DNA of 64,000 bases from Apodemus sylvaticus (lineage: Eukaryota; Chordata; Mammalia; Rodentia; Muridae), in the NCBI RefSeq assembly GCF_947179515.1, contig NC_067472.1, positions 161,535,761-161,599,760 of the forward strand, in the 5' to 3' direction. This document shows positions 1-10,905 of this stretch, piece after piece (within the stretch, counting starts at the first letter, position 1; the number at the start of each line of letters is the position of its first letter). The translations under genes and the position numbers were made by a program. The notes beneath the pieces were generated by a model that was given only the letters and a program-made list of their open reading frames with translations, was not told where the DNA came from and made no database searches.

Positions 1-51
1 CATTGGTTTACATCTTGTACATAGGAACAAACCTCTATAGAGTGCCTGGCT

Positions 52-265
52 TTGTTTGTTTTTTGTCTGTTTGTTTGTTTGTTTTTTGTTTTTTTGGTTT
101 TTTTGGATTTGGTTTTTTCGAGATAGGGTTTCTCTGGTTAGCCCTGGCTGTCCTGGAACTCACTCTGTAGACCAGGCTGGCCTCGAACTCAGAAATCCGC
201 CTGCCTCCGCCTCCCAGAGTGCTGGGATTACAGGCGTGCGCCACCATAGCCCGGCTTGTTTGTTT
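52..265 (-). mobile_element. B1 SINE (7SL-derived), minus strand
   Basis: The B1 body spans about 112-255 in reverse complement, preceded by a T-rich tract (about 50-111) that is its A-rich 3' tail. The diagnostic blocks are present: the reverse of the 5' GCCGGGC start at 247-255, the Pol III A/B-box region, and the 29-bp internal duplication (two 'gaactca' words at about 156-191). The word ttgtttgttt occurs at 52-61 and 256-265 and may be the TSD, but it is low complexity. Open frames here on both strands are translated SINE and not genes. Confidence 0.93.
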
Positions 266-1028
266 CTTACCCTAAGCTCTTACAACTGATCTATAGGCAA
301 AACTTTTCATTGCCAATAACCTATGCACATTTCCATGAATTCAGGGTATTTAGTTTCTGACATCGTGCCATAAATTTAGACAGCTTAACAAATCTACATT
401 CGTTTTTTGTTTTTTTGTTTTGTCACGCATTATTATCTGTGAGTTTAATGAAGGATTTAATGTGTGGTGATTTGTGGGTCCCTGCGATTTCTATTTTGCG
501 GTACCCCTATCTTATATGGCCCCTCTCCTCGGGTCCTCTGTTAGAACAAGCGTATTCAGCCTAGTGAAGCAGGCGGTGATGCTTGTCCTCCACGCCTGAA
601 GGATGTACTGCCAGGCTTTACTCATTGGAAATTTTGTTCACCTTGGTAGAGCCTGGACCTGAGGGAATCTGGGAAATGTAGATCTTGACCTGCAGCCTTG
701 GCAGGTTGGAGACATACCCAAGAAAGGCTTTGGTCTGAGAAGCAGGGAGTCTCCTGTGAGTGCCTCCAAGCCCGGCTGCTTCGATGTCCCTGTTCCCTCA
801 GCTTTTACTCTCTGCTGTCTGGACCCCAGTCACATATCCATACTTGTCCTCATGCGTACAGACATTACTGTTCCATAAACCTTGGAAGGAGAGCAGCAGT
901 CTGGTCCTGGCGAGGCTCAGCTGTGTCTCCGTCACTTTGAAAAGCTGTTCTGTGCTTCAAATGTCTGGGCCAGTTTCCATTTCAAAGTTGCTGTGTATTT
1001 TCTTAAAATTCACAGTTTAAAAAAAAAT
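266..1028. other. Single-copy stretch, nothing recognised
   Basis: About 760 bp without a family I recognise. There is a T-rich run at about 403-421. Short open frames at 698-1094 overlap in several frames and show no codon pattern or domain. Confidence 0.5.
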
Positions 1029-1029
1029 C

Positions 1030-1180
1030 ACTGGGCATCGTGGAAAGGGCCTTTAAACCCAGGTCTGGGGAGGCAGAGGCAGGTGGATCTCTGAGTTCGA
1101 GGCCAGCCTGGTCCACAGAGCTTGCTCCAGAGTAGCCAGGGCTGCATAGAGAAACCCTGTTTCAGAAAACAAAACTAAAA
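1030..1180 (+). mobile_element. B1 SINE, diverged
   Basis: A plus-strand B1 begins near 1030 (ctgggcatcgtgg) and runs through the 'gaggcagaggcagg' and 'gttcgaggccagcctgg' blocks to 'agaaaccctgtttc', with a short A-rich tail to about 1180. Several substitutions against the B1 consensus suggest an older insertion. No convincing TSD is visible. Confidence 0.88.
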
Positions 1181-1806
1181 TTTTCTTGTGTATCTAGATT
1201 CATTGAGTGAAAGAATAATTTTACCCTGTTTGCTTAACCAGAGATATTTCTTTTTACATATGAAAGGTAAAAGCTTTTTTTTTTTTTTTTTGAAGTGCAA
1301 AACATACCATAGAGAGAACAGAGGAAATGGTGTCAGGGCATTATCCCTCAAGTAGAATAATACATATTTTCTAGAATGAGATAAAAAAACTTGAGAAGGG
1401 CAAAGCTTAGGGCTAAAGCACACTTGGGCTTACTAGAGGAAATGAGATTGGGGAAGGGAACAGAGGGACGAGAATGCTGAGGGACCAGGGACAGCGAAGC
1501 AGCCAGCCTACATTTCCCACACTCCTTCTATCAAGGTGAGCACAAGTTCCAACAAGCAGAGAATAGAGATGAGGTAAGAGAGAGCAGCATGGCTCCGTAA
1601 TCAGACTCTGATAATTCAGATGGCTCAGGAGGCCCACACTAAAGGATGCCAGCACTTCTGAAGCAGCCGTGATAGAGTTTCTTACACCTAATACCCAGGG
1701 CTATGAGTGTCAATCTTCATAGAGCTGTTTTGCTAGAACATTCCTATATGATGTGAGGCATTTCTCTGACTCCTCTATTTCTAGCTGTTTCCATAAGGGC
1801 TTAAAT
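1181..1806. other. Single-copy stretch with a T run
   Basis: No gene or repeat family is recognised. A T run lies at about 1277-1292. The open frames at 1175-1423 and 1413-1655 (minus) have no recognisable domain. Confidence 0.5.
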
Positions 1807-1887
1807 TTACAACTGGTTGTTTTTTTTTTTTTTTTTTTTTTTTTGGTATAGAATAGAGTTTATTCAGAATAGGGGATGGGAGTTAGT

Positions 1888-1956
<69 letters not shown>

Positions 1957-2057
1957 GGCGGCCGGCCATGACCACGTGGAGAGGGGGAAAGAGCCCCAGG
2001 GGCAGAGAGGTAAGAGTGTGGGCGAGCGGTGAGCAAAAAGAGGTTACAACTGGTTGT
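1807..2057 (-). mobile_element. Polyadenylated retrocopy with (GA)n, MurSatRep1-like
   Basis: This is a retroposed RNA copy in minus orientation. A perfect 14-bp TSD (ttacaactggttgt) lies at 1807-1820 and 2044-2057. Next to the left TSD is a T tract (to about 1844) representing a poly(A) tail, and the reverse complement of AATAAA sits at 1859-1864, about 15 nt from the tail as expected for a cleaved mRNA-type end. The body holds a (GA)n run (about 1890-1952) and a GC-rich part (1953-2043) with ggccggccatgaccacgtgg. It resembles the murine MurSatRep1-type repeat from memory. The right junction, TTGT/AA, fits L1-endonuclease priming. Confidence 0.85.
1890..1952. repeat. (GA)n microsatellite
   Basis: About 63 bp of nearly pure GA dinucleotide repeat inside the retrocopy. 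The purine/pyrimidine asymmetry could form triplex (H-DNA). The open frames of Arg-Glu or Ser-Leu repeats here are artefacts. Confidence 0.95.
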
Positions 2058-2189
2058 AATCTCTCCAATACTAGAATACTATTCACATACACAGTATTAA
2101 TGTATATAAACATATAAATGCTACAACTGTTATATTGGTTTGTATATGCGTGTTTATTTGGATCTGGAATGGTCCTTGAGAGGCCCACT

Positions 2190-2412
2190 GGAATGTCATT
2201 GAAAGCCTGGTCCTAGGCTTTGCATTTTTGTGAGGTGACAGGTCTTTAAGTGAGGCCTAGTGTTGGGTCTTCAGATCACTGTGTGCATTTCCTTGAAGGA
2301 AATGGTGAGATCCCCAGTTCTTAACTCATCTTCAGTCACTTCCAGGCTACACTTGCCACAGGCTCCAAAGCAACAGGGCCAATCTGTCACAGAGGAAAAC
2401 CTCCCAAATGAC
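2190..2412 (+). mobile_element. LTR-like relic (MaLR/MT-type, tentative)
   Basis: The segment resembles a rodent MaLR-type LTR: a 'ttccttgaaggaaat' block near 2290 and the 'ccacaggctccaaagcaacagggccaa' region (about 2356-2382) followed by 'gaaaacctcccaaa'. The match is from memory of the family pattern and is diverged. The 3' end stops abruptly before a different sequence type. Confidence 0.4.
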
Positions 2413-3257
2413 TAGCCCAGATGACCTCTTTAATAAATGTGCTACAGGACAAAGGGTTGATACAAGCATCATTCCAAAAGCAGCTCATAGTAGTGAATAC
2501 TAGGACAACACCAGAGGATATTGGGTTTGATGATTCGTGTCCTCCAAACATCCTATCTGACTCAGATGCTCCGAAGGAAGTGGTCACGGAGAATGAGCTT
2601 GCCATGGCGTCCATGCCTTATAGGGCAGTGGTTCTCAACCTTCCTAATGCTGTGACCCTTTTACACAGTTCCGCATGTTGTGATGACCCCACCACCACCC
2701 GCCATAAAATTACTTTCATCGCTACTTCATAAGTGCTATTTTGCTACATTTATGAATCATAATATAAATATCTGTGTTTTCCTATAGTCTCAGTGACCCC
2801 TTGAAAAGGTCATTTGAGCCCACCCCCAAAGGTTTTTAGCCCACAAGTTGAGAATGGCTGTTGTAAGAGATGCACCAATTATCCAGAGGTCCCTTTGGCA
2901 CCTGTGGAGAAAAGCAGGAGTGTTGAGAGACTAAATGTCTTCAAGAGGTCTGAGAGTGAGATCAGGAAGCTGGAGAAGAAGTGACTTTGAAGCCACAGCA
3001 GCAGCAAGTTCTAAGGGAACAGCTGTCAAAAGAGATCACTCATCCACAGCAGAGACCTGTCTCAGCAAAGGACAGGGGCCACCTTTGGTGAACTTTGGTG
3101 CTGCAGGGACTCAGCAGAGTCCAAATGCTCCTTTGAAAGAAGGAAGAGGAAATTGTACTTTGCATAAGGTGATGGTGTTGACCCAGGCTTACACAGGAGG
3201 ATACAGCAGCAGCGGCAGCTGTGTGCCTTACTGGACCAAGTATGGAAGAAGAAAGCT
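2412..3257 (+). pseudogene. Coding-like relic of unknown origin, split by URR1
   Basis: I do not recognise a parent gene. Both parts flanking the URR1 element can be read as protein-like sequence, but in changing frames. The left part has a frame from 2421 containing NILSDSDAPKEVVTENELAM up to the transposon junction. The right part reads NYPEVPLAPVEKSRSVERL and on to RSESEIRKLEKK (about 2873-2971), then continues one frame over with a Gln-rich run and LREQLSKEI (about 2985-3040). Stops and frameshifts make it dead if it was ever coding. It has no visible introns, which would suit a retrocopy, but no poly(A) tail is seen. It could also be part of an unlisted repeat. Confidence 0.35.
2626..2860 (+). 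mobile_element. URR1-like hAT (Charlie-type) DNA transposon
   Basis: A non-autonomous element of about 235 bp. The left terminus is cagtggttctcaacc (from 2626) and the right terminus is the near-inverse, aagttgagaatggctg (to 2860). This inverted-repeat pair is typical of rodent URR1 hAT elements. The flanking 8-mers ttataggg (2618-2625) and ttgtaaga (2861-2868) match at 5 of 8 positions and differ only by transitions, as expected for an old 8-bp hAT TSD. There is no transposase. It interrupts the coding-like relic. Confidence 0.85.
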
Positions 3258-4184
3258 TCCACATAAAGCCAGACACTCTGAAGCTAATAAAAAAGAAACT
3301 GGGGAAGACCCTTGAGGACATCGGTACAGGGGGGAAGTTCCTGAACAGAACACCAATAGCTCTAAGATCAAGAATTGATAAATGGGACCTCATAAAATTA
3401 CAAAGATTCTGTAAGGCAAAGGACACCATCAAAAGGACAAATCGGCAGCCAACAAATTGGGAAAAGATCTTCACCAACCCTACATCAGATAGAGGGCTAA
3501 TATCCAATATATACAAAGAAATCAAGAAGTTAGACCCCAGAAAACCAAATAACCCTATTAAAAAATGGGGTACAGAATTAAACAAAGAATTCTTACCTGA
3601 AGAACTTCAGATGGCAAAGAAACATCTTAAAAAATGCTCAACTTCACTAGTCATCAGGGAAATGCAAATCAAAACAACCCTAAGATTTCACCTTACACCA
3701 GTCAGAATGGCTAAGATTAAAAACTCAGGAGACAGCAGGTGTTGGTGAGGATGTGGAGAAAGAGGAACATTCCTCCACTGCTGGTGGGGTTGCAAATTGG
3801 TACAACCACTCTGGAAATCAGTCTGGCGGTTCCTCAGAAAACTGGGCATGTCACTTCCAAAAGATCCTGCTATACCACTCCTGGGCATATACCCAGAGGA
3901 TTCCCCAGCATGTAATAAGGATATATGCTCCACTATGTTCATAGCAGCCCTATTTATAATAGCTAGAAGCTGAAAAGAACCCAGGTATTCCTCAACAGAA
4001 GAATGGATGCAAAAAAATGTAGTATATATATATATACACAATGCAGTACTATTCAGCCATTAGAAAGAATGAATTCATGAAATTCTTAGGCAAATGGATG
4101 GAGCTGGAGAACATCATACTAAGTGAGGTAACCCAGTCTCAAAAGATCAATCATGGTATACACTCACTAATAAGTGGATATTAG
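3258..4184 (+). pseudogene. L1 ORF2 C-terminal remnant
   Basis: This encodes the region after the reverse transcriptase, to the natural ORF2 stop at 4182-4184. The frame is open to 3748, passing NPIKKWG with the A6 run intact. It then ends at a TGA where related copies have AGA or CGA (Arg), consistent with decay. The rest continues past the stop (for example the segment resembling 'GIYPEDSP' near 3890). The zinc-knuckle-like Cys region lies just after this stop. Confidence 0.85.
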
Positions 4185-4459
4185 CCTGGAAAACTGGAAT
4201 ACCCAAAACATAATCCACACATTAAATGAGGTACAAGATGAATGGAGGAGTGGCCCCTAGTTCTGGAAAGACTCAGTGTAGCAGTATATGACAAAACCAG
4301 AACAGAGAAGTGGGAAGGGATGGGTGGGAGAACAGAGGGAGGGAAGGGGGCTTATGTGACTTTCGGGGAGCGGGGGACCAGAAAAGGGGAAATCATTTGA
4401 AATGTAAATAAAAAATAGATTGAATAAAATTAAAAAAAAAAAAGAAAAGAAAAGAAAAC
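3258..4459 (+). mobile_element. 5'-truncated L1 LINE (3'UTR type A)
   Basis: The L1 begins within ORF2 near 3258 (cttccacataaagccag) and runs through the ORF2 C-terminus, 3'UTR and a poly(A) tail ending near 4459. The 3'UTR has blocks shared with the copies at 43.5 and 59.5 kb ('gactttcggggag', 'gggaaatcatttgaaatg'). I call this type A. The tail is impure (aaagaaaagaaaag). No clear TSD was found. No ORF1 or promoter remains, so it cannot move. Confidence 0.93.
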
Positions 4460-4636
4460 AGTGAAGCACCAATTACAAAATGGCAGAGGCCCAAAACTTA
4501 TAGCCACAGGACCTGTGATTTTTCTCCTACACTTTCCCTCAAGCTTCCCTGTGTATCCAGTGAGACAAACTCACAGTCGCACATGGTGGTACATGTGCAC
4601 TGACTCAGGTGTTCAAAACAAAAAGTGCATTAGGCT

Positions 4637-5635
4637 TTCTTTTTTTAATTTTCTATATTGTTTGTTTACATTCCAAATGCTTTCCCCTTTCCTGGTTTCC
4701 CCCTCCCCATATGTCCCATAAGCCCTCTTCTCTCCACCCATTCCCCAATCACCCCCCTCCCATTTCTCTGTCCTGGTACTCCCCTACAATGCTGGATCAA
4801 GCCTTTCCAGAACCAGGGCCCTCTCTTTCCTTCTTCATGGGAATCATTTGATAGGCTAATTTTGTCTTGAGTATTCAGAGCTTCTGGACTAATTAATATC
4901 CACTTATCAGTGATTGTATTCAATGTGTATTCTTTTGTGATTGGCTTACCTCACTTAGGATGATATTTTCTACTTCCAACCATTTGCCTAAACATTTCAT
5001 GAATTCATTGTTTTTAATTGCTGAGTAGTATTCCATTGTGTGTATATACCACATTTTCTGTATCCATACCTCCATTGAGGGACATCTGGGTTCTTTCCAG
5101 CTTCTGGCTATTATGAATAAGTCTGCTATGAACATAGTAGAGCATGTGTCCTTATTGCATGGCAGGGAATCCTCTGGGTATATGCTCAGGAGTGGTATAG
5201 CAGGGTCCTCTGGAAGTGTCATGCCCAGTTTTCTGAGGAACTGCCAGACTGATTTCCAGAGTACTTGTACCATCTTACAATTCCACCAGCAGTGGAGGAG
5301 TGTTCCTCTTTCTCCACATCCTCACCAATACCTGCTGTCTCCTGAGTTTTTAACCTTATCCATTCTGACTGGTATGAGGTGAAATCTCATAGTTGTTTTG
5401 ATTTGCATTTCCCTAATGACTAATGATATTGAACATTTCTTAAGGTGCTTCTCGGACATCCGAATTTCTTCAGGTGAAAATTCTTTGTTTAGCACTGTTC
5501 CCATGTTTTAATAGGGCTATTTGGTTCTCTGGGGTCTGACTTCTTGAGTTCTTTGTATATATTGGATATTAGCCCTCTGTTGGATGTAGGGTTGGTGAAG
5601 ATCTTTTGCCAATTTGTTGGTTGCCATTTTGTCCT
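4637..5635 (-). mobile_element. 5'-truncated L1 LINE (3'UTR type B), minus
   Basis: On the minus strand the element ends at about 4637-4646 (T run) and its 5' truncation is near 5635. The 3' end has a second type, shared with copies at 25.9, 52.1 and 54.9 kb: 'ctatatt...gtttacattccaaatg' in the + direction. The ORF2 C-terminal frames on the minus strand (4920-5273 and 5322-5504) are broken. No convincing TSD. The plus-strand frame 5038-5382 is an antisense shadow seen in every L1 copy. Confidence 0.92.
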
Positions 5636-6860
5636 AAAAGCGTATTTTTAAAGGGGGGGGGTCATAAGTTAATATTTAATTCTTAGTATGCCCCAAAAGC
5701 TACCCTGATAATTCCTTCCTGGCATATTTGGGTATAATGTTCTGGCTTAGAGTTCTGAAAATCTGGTGACTAAAAGGAACATGGTCACTGTTTACTGGTG
5801 CCTGAACAAAGGCTCATGGGTCTTTTAGAAGAACATTTACCTTCCCAACTCCCTTTACTCTACTTTCCTCCTATTATCTGTAGCAAAACAGTACTAACTC
5901 TCCTTCCTAATAAAGGAAGAGATCAGAAAGTGACATTTGGTTTTTATTCTTATTAGCTTTTGTCTCTTAGGTTTTTGGAAGTCAGGGAGCAGGTGAATCA
6001 CTCTACCTGGCTAGACACAGTGTGTTTGGAGATCAATGGCTGTGGCCTTCATAAGAACCAGTTTGGAGACAATCAGGGAGCAGCTGGGGTCAGACCAAGG
6101 TCTTCTGAATATATGGTATGGTTGTATATCTTGGACACAGTGGAAGAGTGGGTTGTTTCTCACTATTTTGCCTGCTCTTTGCACCCCTTCAGCATACAGG
6201 GTTGACTCAGACAGCCTTAATATAAGGAGAGGTGCCTAGTCTTATTGTAACTTGATAAGGCATGTTTGATATCCCTGAGAAGGCAGCCTTTTTCTGAAGT
6301 GAACCAGAGGAGAAGGTGGGGTGGGAACTGGGAGGAGAGGTGGGAGGGGAAAGTGTGTTTAGGGTTAATATATAAGAGAATAATAATAAAAATAAAGGAC
6401 CCACTTCTGTTCATTGTAAACTACCTAAACTAAAGCTGCTTCTTTTGACATCCTGTCACTCACAATAGCATGTGTCTTGCTTAATGTCACAGATGCAGAC
6501 CTTGGGATAAAGGAGTAAACCTTATTATTTAAAAGTTCTGCAGAAGGCCTCATCTTGAGGTATATTTTTCACAAAACATTTAATCCCATCTATTTCTGGA
6601 AAGAAACTAGCACTAATTACCATTATTTCAGCTCTATGAATTGAGGGCTATGTTTACATCCCTTCTTTAGTTGTAATATTTTTCCTTAGTAGACAGGGTA
6701 ATACTTACTATGTGCAAACTTTATGCCAGGCATTAGAAATTCTTGTAGAAATAAGACAGATCTGGCAGTGAGAGTTGAAGAGGAAAGGAGTGAAATCCAC
6801 CAAATTTCATAGAAATATAAAAAGCAAGCCTGCAGCAGGAGGTGAGACTGATAACAACAT
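5636..6860. other. Single-copy stretch
   Basis: No gene is recognised. A G8 run lies at about 5653-5661 beside the L1 5' junction, and a G-rich segment lies at about 6295-6350. The open frames at 5960-6239 and the antisense frames at 6207-6414 have no domain. Confidence 0.5.
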
Positions 6861-6874
6861 GTGCTCTTTTCCAG

Positions 6875-6994
6875 GGAAATACACGGAAGAGTCATCAAAG
6901 AAAGGAGGTCTTGATGAATGATGGAATTATAGTGAAAGTGTGCTATGAGTTAAAGGGGCGGGGGGAAGTCACCTGCTACTACAGGGGGAAAAAG
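6875..6994 (+). other. Possible 120-bp exon (unproven)
   Basis: The segment is bounded by a good acceptor (tgtgctcttttccag ending at 6874, with a branch-like ctgataac just upstream) and a near-perfect donor (aag/gtaaga at 6995). It is 120 bp, a multiple of three, and open in the frame entering from the acceptor. The 40 encoded residues include KVCYELKGRGEVTCYYRGKK. I recognise no family. Splice-like pairs arise by chance in this much DNA, so this is only a candidate exon. Confidence 0.25.
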
Positions 6995-7029
6995 GTAAGA
7001 ATATATGTAAAGATCACAAGAGGTGATTA

Positions 7030-8460
7030 GAAATGTAGTGGTTACTAGTCAGTTCTGTTACAATAAATGTTTGCTAACAAAAAGTAGCAAGTAAGAAGCT
7101 AACAAAGTGATGGGCATTTTGTGGACCACCTAAAGACCTGGGAAATGTTACCAGAAGGTGCAGAAGGGCGCTTTGTGCATCAACAAAATGAGCTAATATC
7201 CTAAGAAAAACAACTTTCTTTGGTAGACTTAGGTGATGTTGTACACTTTGCTTAGCAGGTGTCTACCCTCCATTTTTCCCTATCTACTACTTAGCAAAAG
7301 ACTAAGTAGAGGCCTAAGCTTTTCTGTTTATTGCCCATCATGACTTTGCTAGAAATAATGGTTCTTAATGCTTTATTCCAGTGTGTGTATGAACTAAGAT
7401 AGTCATAACATCCAGTTATTTAACTCAATTTAGCAAAGAAAAAAGGAGTGGAGTCACAAGTAATACAGACTCTACCTACTCAGATTGTTCAGACATTATC
7501 CTGGCATGAAGCACAAAATAGGGAGAACCAATAATGACTGACTTGATTGTGCTGAGACTCAGAAGCGTTCCTGAAGTCTCATTTTGAGTTGGATGTACAT
7601 GATGTCAGCCTCCACAAAACCCACTGAAAACATACCTGCCTCTGTATAATAACGTATATTTTATACAAGCTGCCCTCACCATTTCACAAGTTAATAGATG
7701 CCTGAAAACATGAGAGGTAAAACACATTTGTGATCAGGGTCAAAATGAAGTTCGTTCTGATATTGGAGGAAAAAATCTAATATGTGTGTTTTATTTCTTC
7801 TTGAATTCCAGTTCACAGATGGACCTCATCTGTACCTAGTGCCCTAGATAGAAAACTATATGGATAATCTCCTGAAGGTTATAAGGAAGGGACAGAAATA
7901 TGACATTAAAAGTGATATGTGTTTTTTAGAAAGGAATATTGAAGAGACAAAAGAAAGATTTTTGAAACTTAGGTAATAGAACTATCTCAGAAAATAGAAC
8001 ACTGGGATGGAGATTTGTGTAATGATGAAGAATATTTATAGGAATAACCATTATGGTTCTCTATAGCTTGCTATTTTATCTTTTCATAAAATGAATGATA
8101 AAATATTGGATTAAAATTTTGGAAAATATGCTTACTAAAATCCTCAGGAATTTGGAAGGTCTGAATGCCAATTGTAGCAAATCCTTGGTAAAAGCCTTCA
8201 ATTGACATGTAAGTCTCAAGACTTGTTACATTGTGGATGAAGAGGACCAGATAGCCATGGCAGGGAGGAAAAGTGAGAACTGAAACATAAATTACTTATG
8301 TGGGATCCACTGATAATTTCTCCAGGATTTTTTTTTTTATTTTTGTGGAGGGTCTGTCTTCCATAGCCCCTTCTCCCAGAAAGAGATGGCTTCTTTAAAA
8401 TATAGAATCATGTAATGTTTCTTTTAAAAGGTATGCATCTACAAAGGTAATTTTTGATTA
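7030..8460. other. Single-copy AT-rich stretch
   Basis: No gene, SINE or LTR recognised. A T run lies at about 8328-8338. Confidence 0.5.
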
Positions 8461-8530
8461 ATCTTTTTGTTTTTGATTAGATATTTTCTTTATTTACATT
8501 TCAAATGTTATCCCCTTTCTGGTTTCCCTT
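8461..8530 (-). mobile_element. L1 3'-end scrap, minus
   Basis: About 70 bp match the extreme 3' end of an L1 in reverse complement (attttctttatttacatttc, then aaatgttatcccctttctgg). Nothing upstream of the 3'UTR remains. Confidence 0.75.
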
Positions 8531-9430
8531 TCAAAAACACCCTATCCTGTTTTTAGTGATGTCATTTTTCCATATCTTGGACATATAAAAATCAGAAATT
8601 GGACACCTGGAAGTTTTCACTTCTAGAGAACTGGATAATTCTAGTTCCTCCATGGTAGGGTATCCATTGATTCTGCCTGAGTTAGAAGTATGTCAGTCTT
8701 TTTACATTTTACAACTGAAGATTCACATCCAATTATTTTTGCATTGATAACCCATAGACTGAGTCATATTTTGTATATGTTGAAGGTATTGATTAAATGC
8801 TTGTGAAGTGTATTACAGTTAGAAAGTTCCAATGTCATAAAGATCATAACTTCAATAATCTTTTAAAAAGGCAATTAGTCAACCAATATTTTTAAAGTAT
8901 GTGTATGGTTAATTCCTTAACAGCTTCAAGCTATATCCTGCATCAACCTGCTTATTTTTGTAAAATATTCTTTCACATGTCACCCTTACTGTGTTCCTAA
9001 ACTTTATGAAGCTACTTATAATATAAAAACTATTTTAACTCTATGTTGTGAGGCTATCTATAATCCCTATCATAATGTCTGTGAGAAATAAATTCTCTGT
9101 AACATTTATTTGCTGAGGCACAGTAACTACTGAGATCATCATGCAGCACTGTAACACTCAACACTTGGTATTTATGGAATTAGTGGATCAGCAGGGTGTC
9201 ATTATTTAATTGTTGGTCTCATGACTTAAGGTTGCTGTGCTGTACAGCTCAGCTGACTCCCTTTCCCCTGACTTTCATGACAGAGCTGAGCAAGTTCTTC
9301 AGTTCTCAATAGGCTTTCTGTTCATCTGGTAAAGCCAGAATACAAACTTGTGCCTTTGTTAACTTATGTTACATTGTGATATGTTTGGACAGTTTGTGTA
9401 ATGTAATATTCACTGTCAAGTCAATGATGA
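8531..9430. other. Single-copy AT-rich stretch
   Basis: No feature recognised in about 900 bp. Confidence 0.5.
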
Positions 9431-10905
9431 AAGTATCCTTAGACATCAGGGAAATGCAAATCAAAATGACTCTGAGATTCTACCACACACTAGTCAGAAT
9501 GGCTAAGATAAGAAAAAAAAAAAAAACTCAGGTGACATCTAATGCTGGTGAGGATGTGGAGAAAGAGGAACATTCCTCCACTGATAGTGGGATTGAAAGT
9601 TGGTACAACTACTCCAGAAATCAGTCTGGCAGTTCTTCAGAAAACTGGATGTAGTACTGTCTGAGGACCCAGCTACACCACTCCTGGGAATATACCCAGA
9701 AGATGATCCAAATGTAATAAGGACACGTGCTCCACTGTGTTCATAGTAGCCTTATTTATAATAACCAGAAGCTGGAAAGAACTCAGATGTCACTTAAGAG
9801 AGGAATGGATATAGAAAATGTGGTACAAGCTGGGCGGTGGTGGCACACACCTTTAATCCCAGCACTTGGGAGGCAAAAGCAGGTGGATTTCTGAGTTCGA
9901 AGCCAACCTGGTCTACAGAGTGAGTTCCAGGACAGCCAGCGCTACACAGAGAAACCCTGTCTGGAAAAAAAATCCAAAAAAGAAAAAAAAAAAAGAAAAT
10001 GCAGCACATTTACATAATGGAATACTACTCAGCTATTAAAAACAATTACTTCATGAAATTATTAGGCAAAACTTGAAAGTATCAACCTAAGTGAGGTAAC
10101 CCAGTCACAAAAGAACACACATGGTATGCACTCACTGATAATTAGATATTAGCCTACAAGTCCAGAATCCTGAAGATACAATTCACAGACCATATGAAGC
10201 TCAAAAAGAAGGAAGACCAAAGTATAGATACTTCACTGCTTCTTAGAAGGAGGAACAAAATACTCACGGGAGGAAATAGACAAAGTGTGTATCAGAGACT
10301 GAAGGAAAGGTCATCCAGAAACTGCCCCACCTGTGGGACCATCCCATATACAGTTGCCAAACAGGAGACTATTGTGGATGCCAGGAAGTACTTGATGACA
10401 GGAGCCTGATATGGCTGCCTACTGAGAGGCTCAGCCAGAGCCTGAGAAATATAGAGGCAGATGCTCACAGCCAACCATTGGACTGAGCACAGGGTCTCTG
10501 ATGGAGGAGTTGGAAAGGGGACTGAAGGAGCTAAAGGGGTTTGCAACCCCATAGGAATGACAACAATATCAAACAACCCCAGAACCCCCAGAGCCCCCAG
10601 TGTCTAAGCTACCAACCAAGGAGTATGCATGGCTCCAGTTGCATATGTAGCAGAGGACTTCCTCATCAGGCATCAATATAGGAGAGGTCCTTTGTCCTAT
10701 GAAGTCATGATAGATGCCCCAATGTTGTGAAATCCAGATCTGGGAGGTGGGAGTGGGGTGGGTGGGGGAACACCCTCAGAGAAGCAAGGGGAGGCAGGAT
10801 GGGATAGAGGATTTCCAGAAGGGGGAAAACCAGGAACAGGAATAACATTTGTAATGGAAATAAAGAAAATATGCAATAAAAAAGGAATGAAAAAAAAAAG
10901 AACCT
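9431..10905 (+). mobile_element. L1 LINE (Lx-like 3'UTR) split by a B1
   Basis: The ORF2 C-terminal region starts near 9431 (ccttagacatcagggaaatg) and is interrupted at 9828 by a B1. It resumes at about 10001 and continues through a long older-type 3'UTR (for example 'gaaggagctaaaggggtttg' near 10522) to an A-rich tail ending near 10905. The coding part has stops and indels. The 3'UTR differs from types A and B and resembles the L1 pieces at 49.7-50.1 and 63.9 kb. Confidence 0.92.
9813..10008 (+). mobile_element. B1 SINE nested in L1
   Basis: The B1 begins at about 9829 (gctgggcggtggtggc) and its A-rich tail ends near 9993. The target is L1 ORF2. The 15-bp TSD is agaaaatgtggtaca (9813-9827) and agaaaatgcagcaca (9994-10008), matching at 12 of 15 positions. 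This shows directly that the B1 is younger than the L1. Confidence 0.93.

Noticed and set aside
52..289. Possible small protein on either strand
   Set aside because: The frames lie in a B1 SINE and its tail.
1817..2188. Open frames of Arg-Glu and Ser-Leu repeats
   Set aside because: They translate the (GA)n run of the retrocopy on each strand.
3040..3585. 181-codon minus-strand frame
   Set aside because: Mostly antisense of L1 ORF2, extending by chance into the neighbouring relic.
5038..5382. 114-codon plus-strand frame, also seen at 44208-44552 (minus), 52474-52731 and 3688-4041
   Set aside because: It is the antisense of L1 ORF2 and appears in every L1 copy.
4600..5660. TSD for the type B L1 (aaaagtgcatt versus aaaagcgtatt)
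   Set aside because: The similarity is partial and the left word is not next to the T run.
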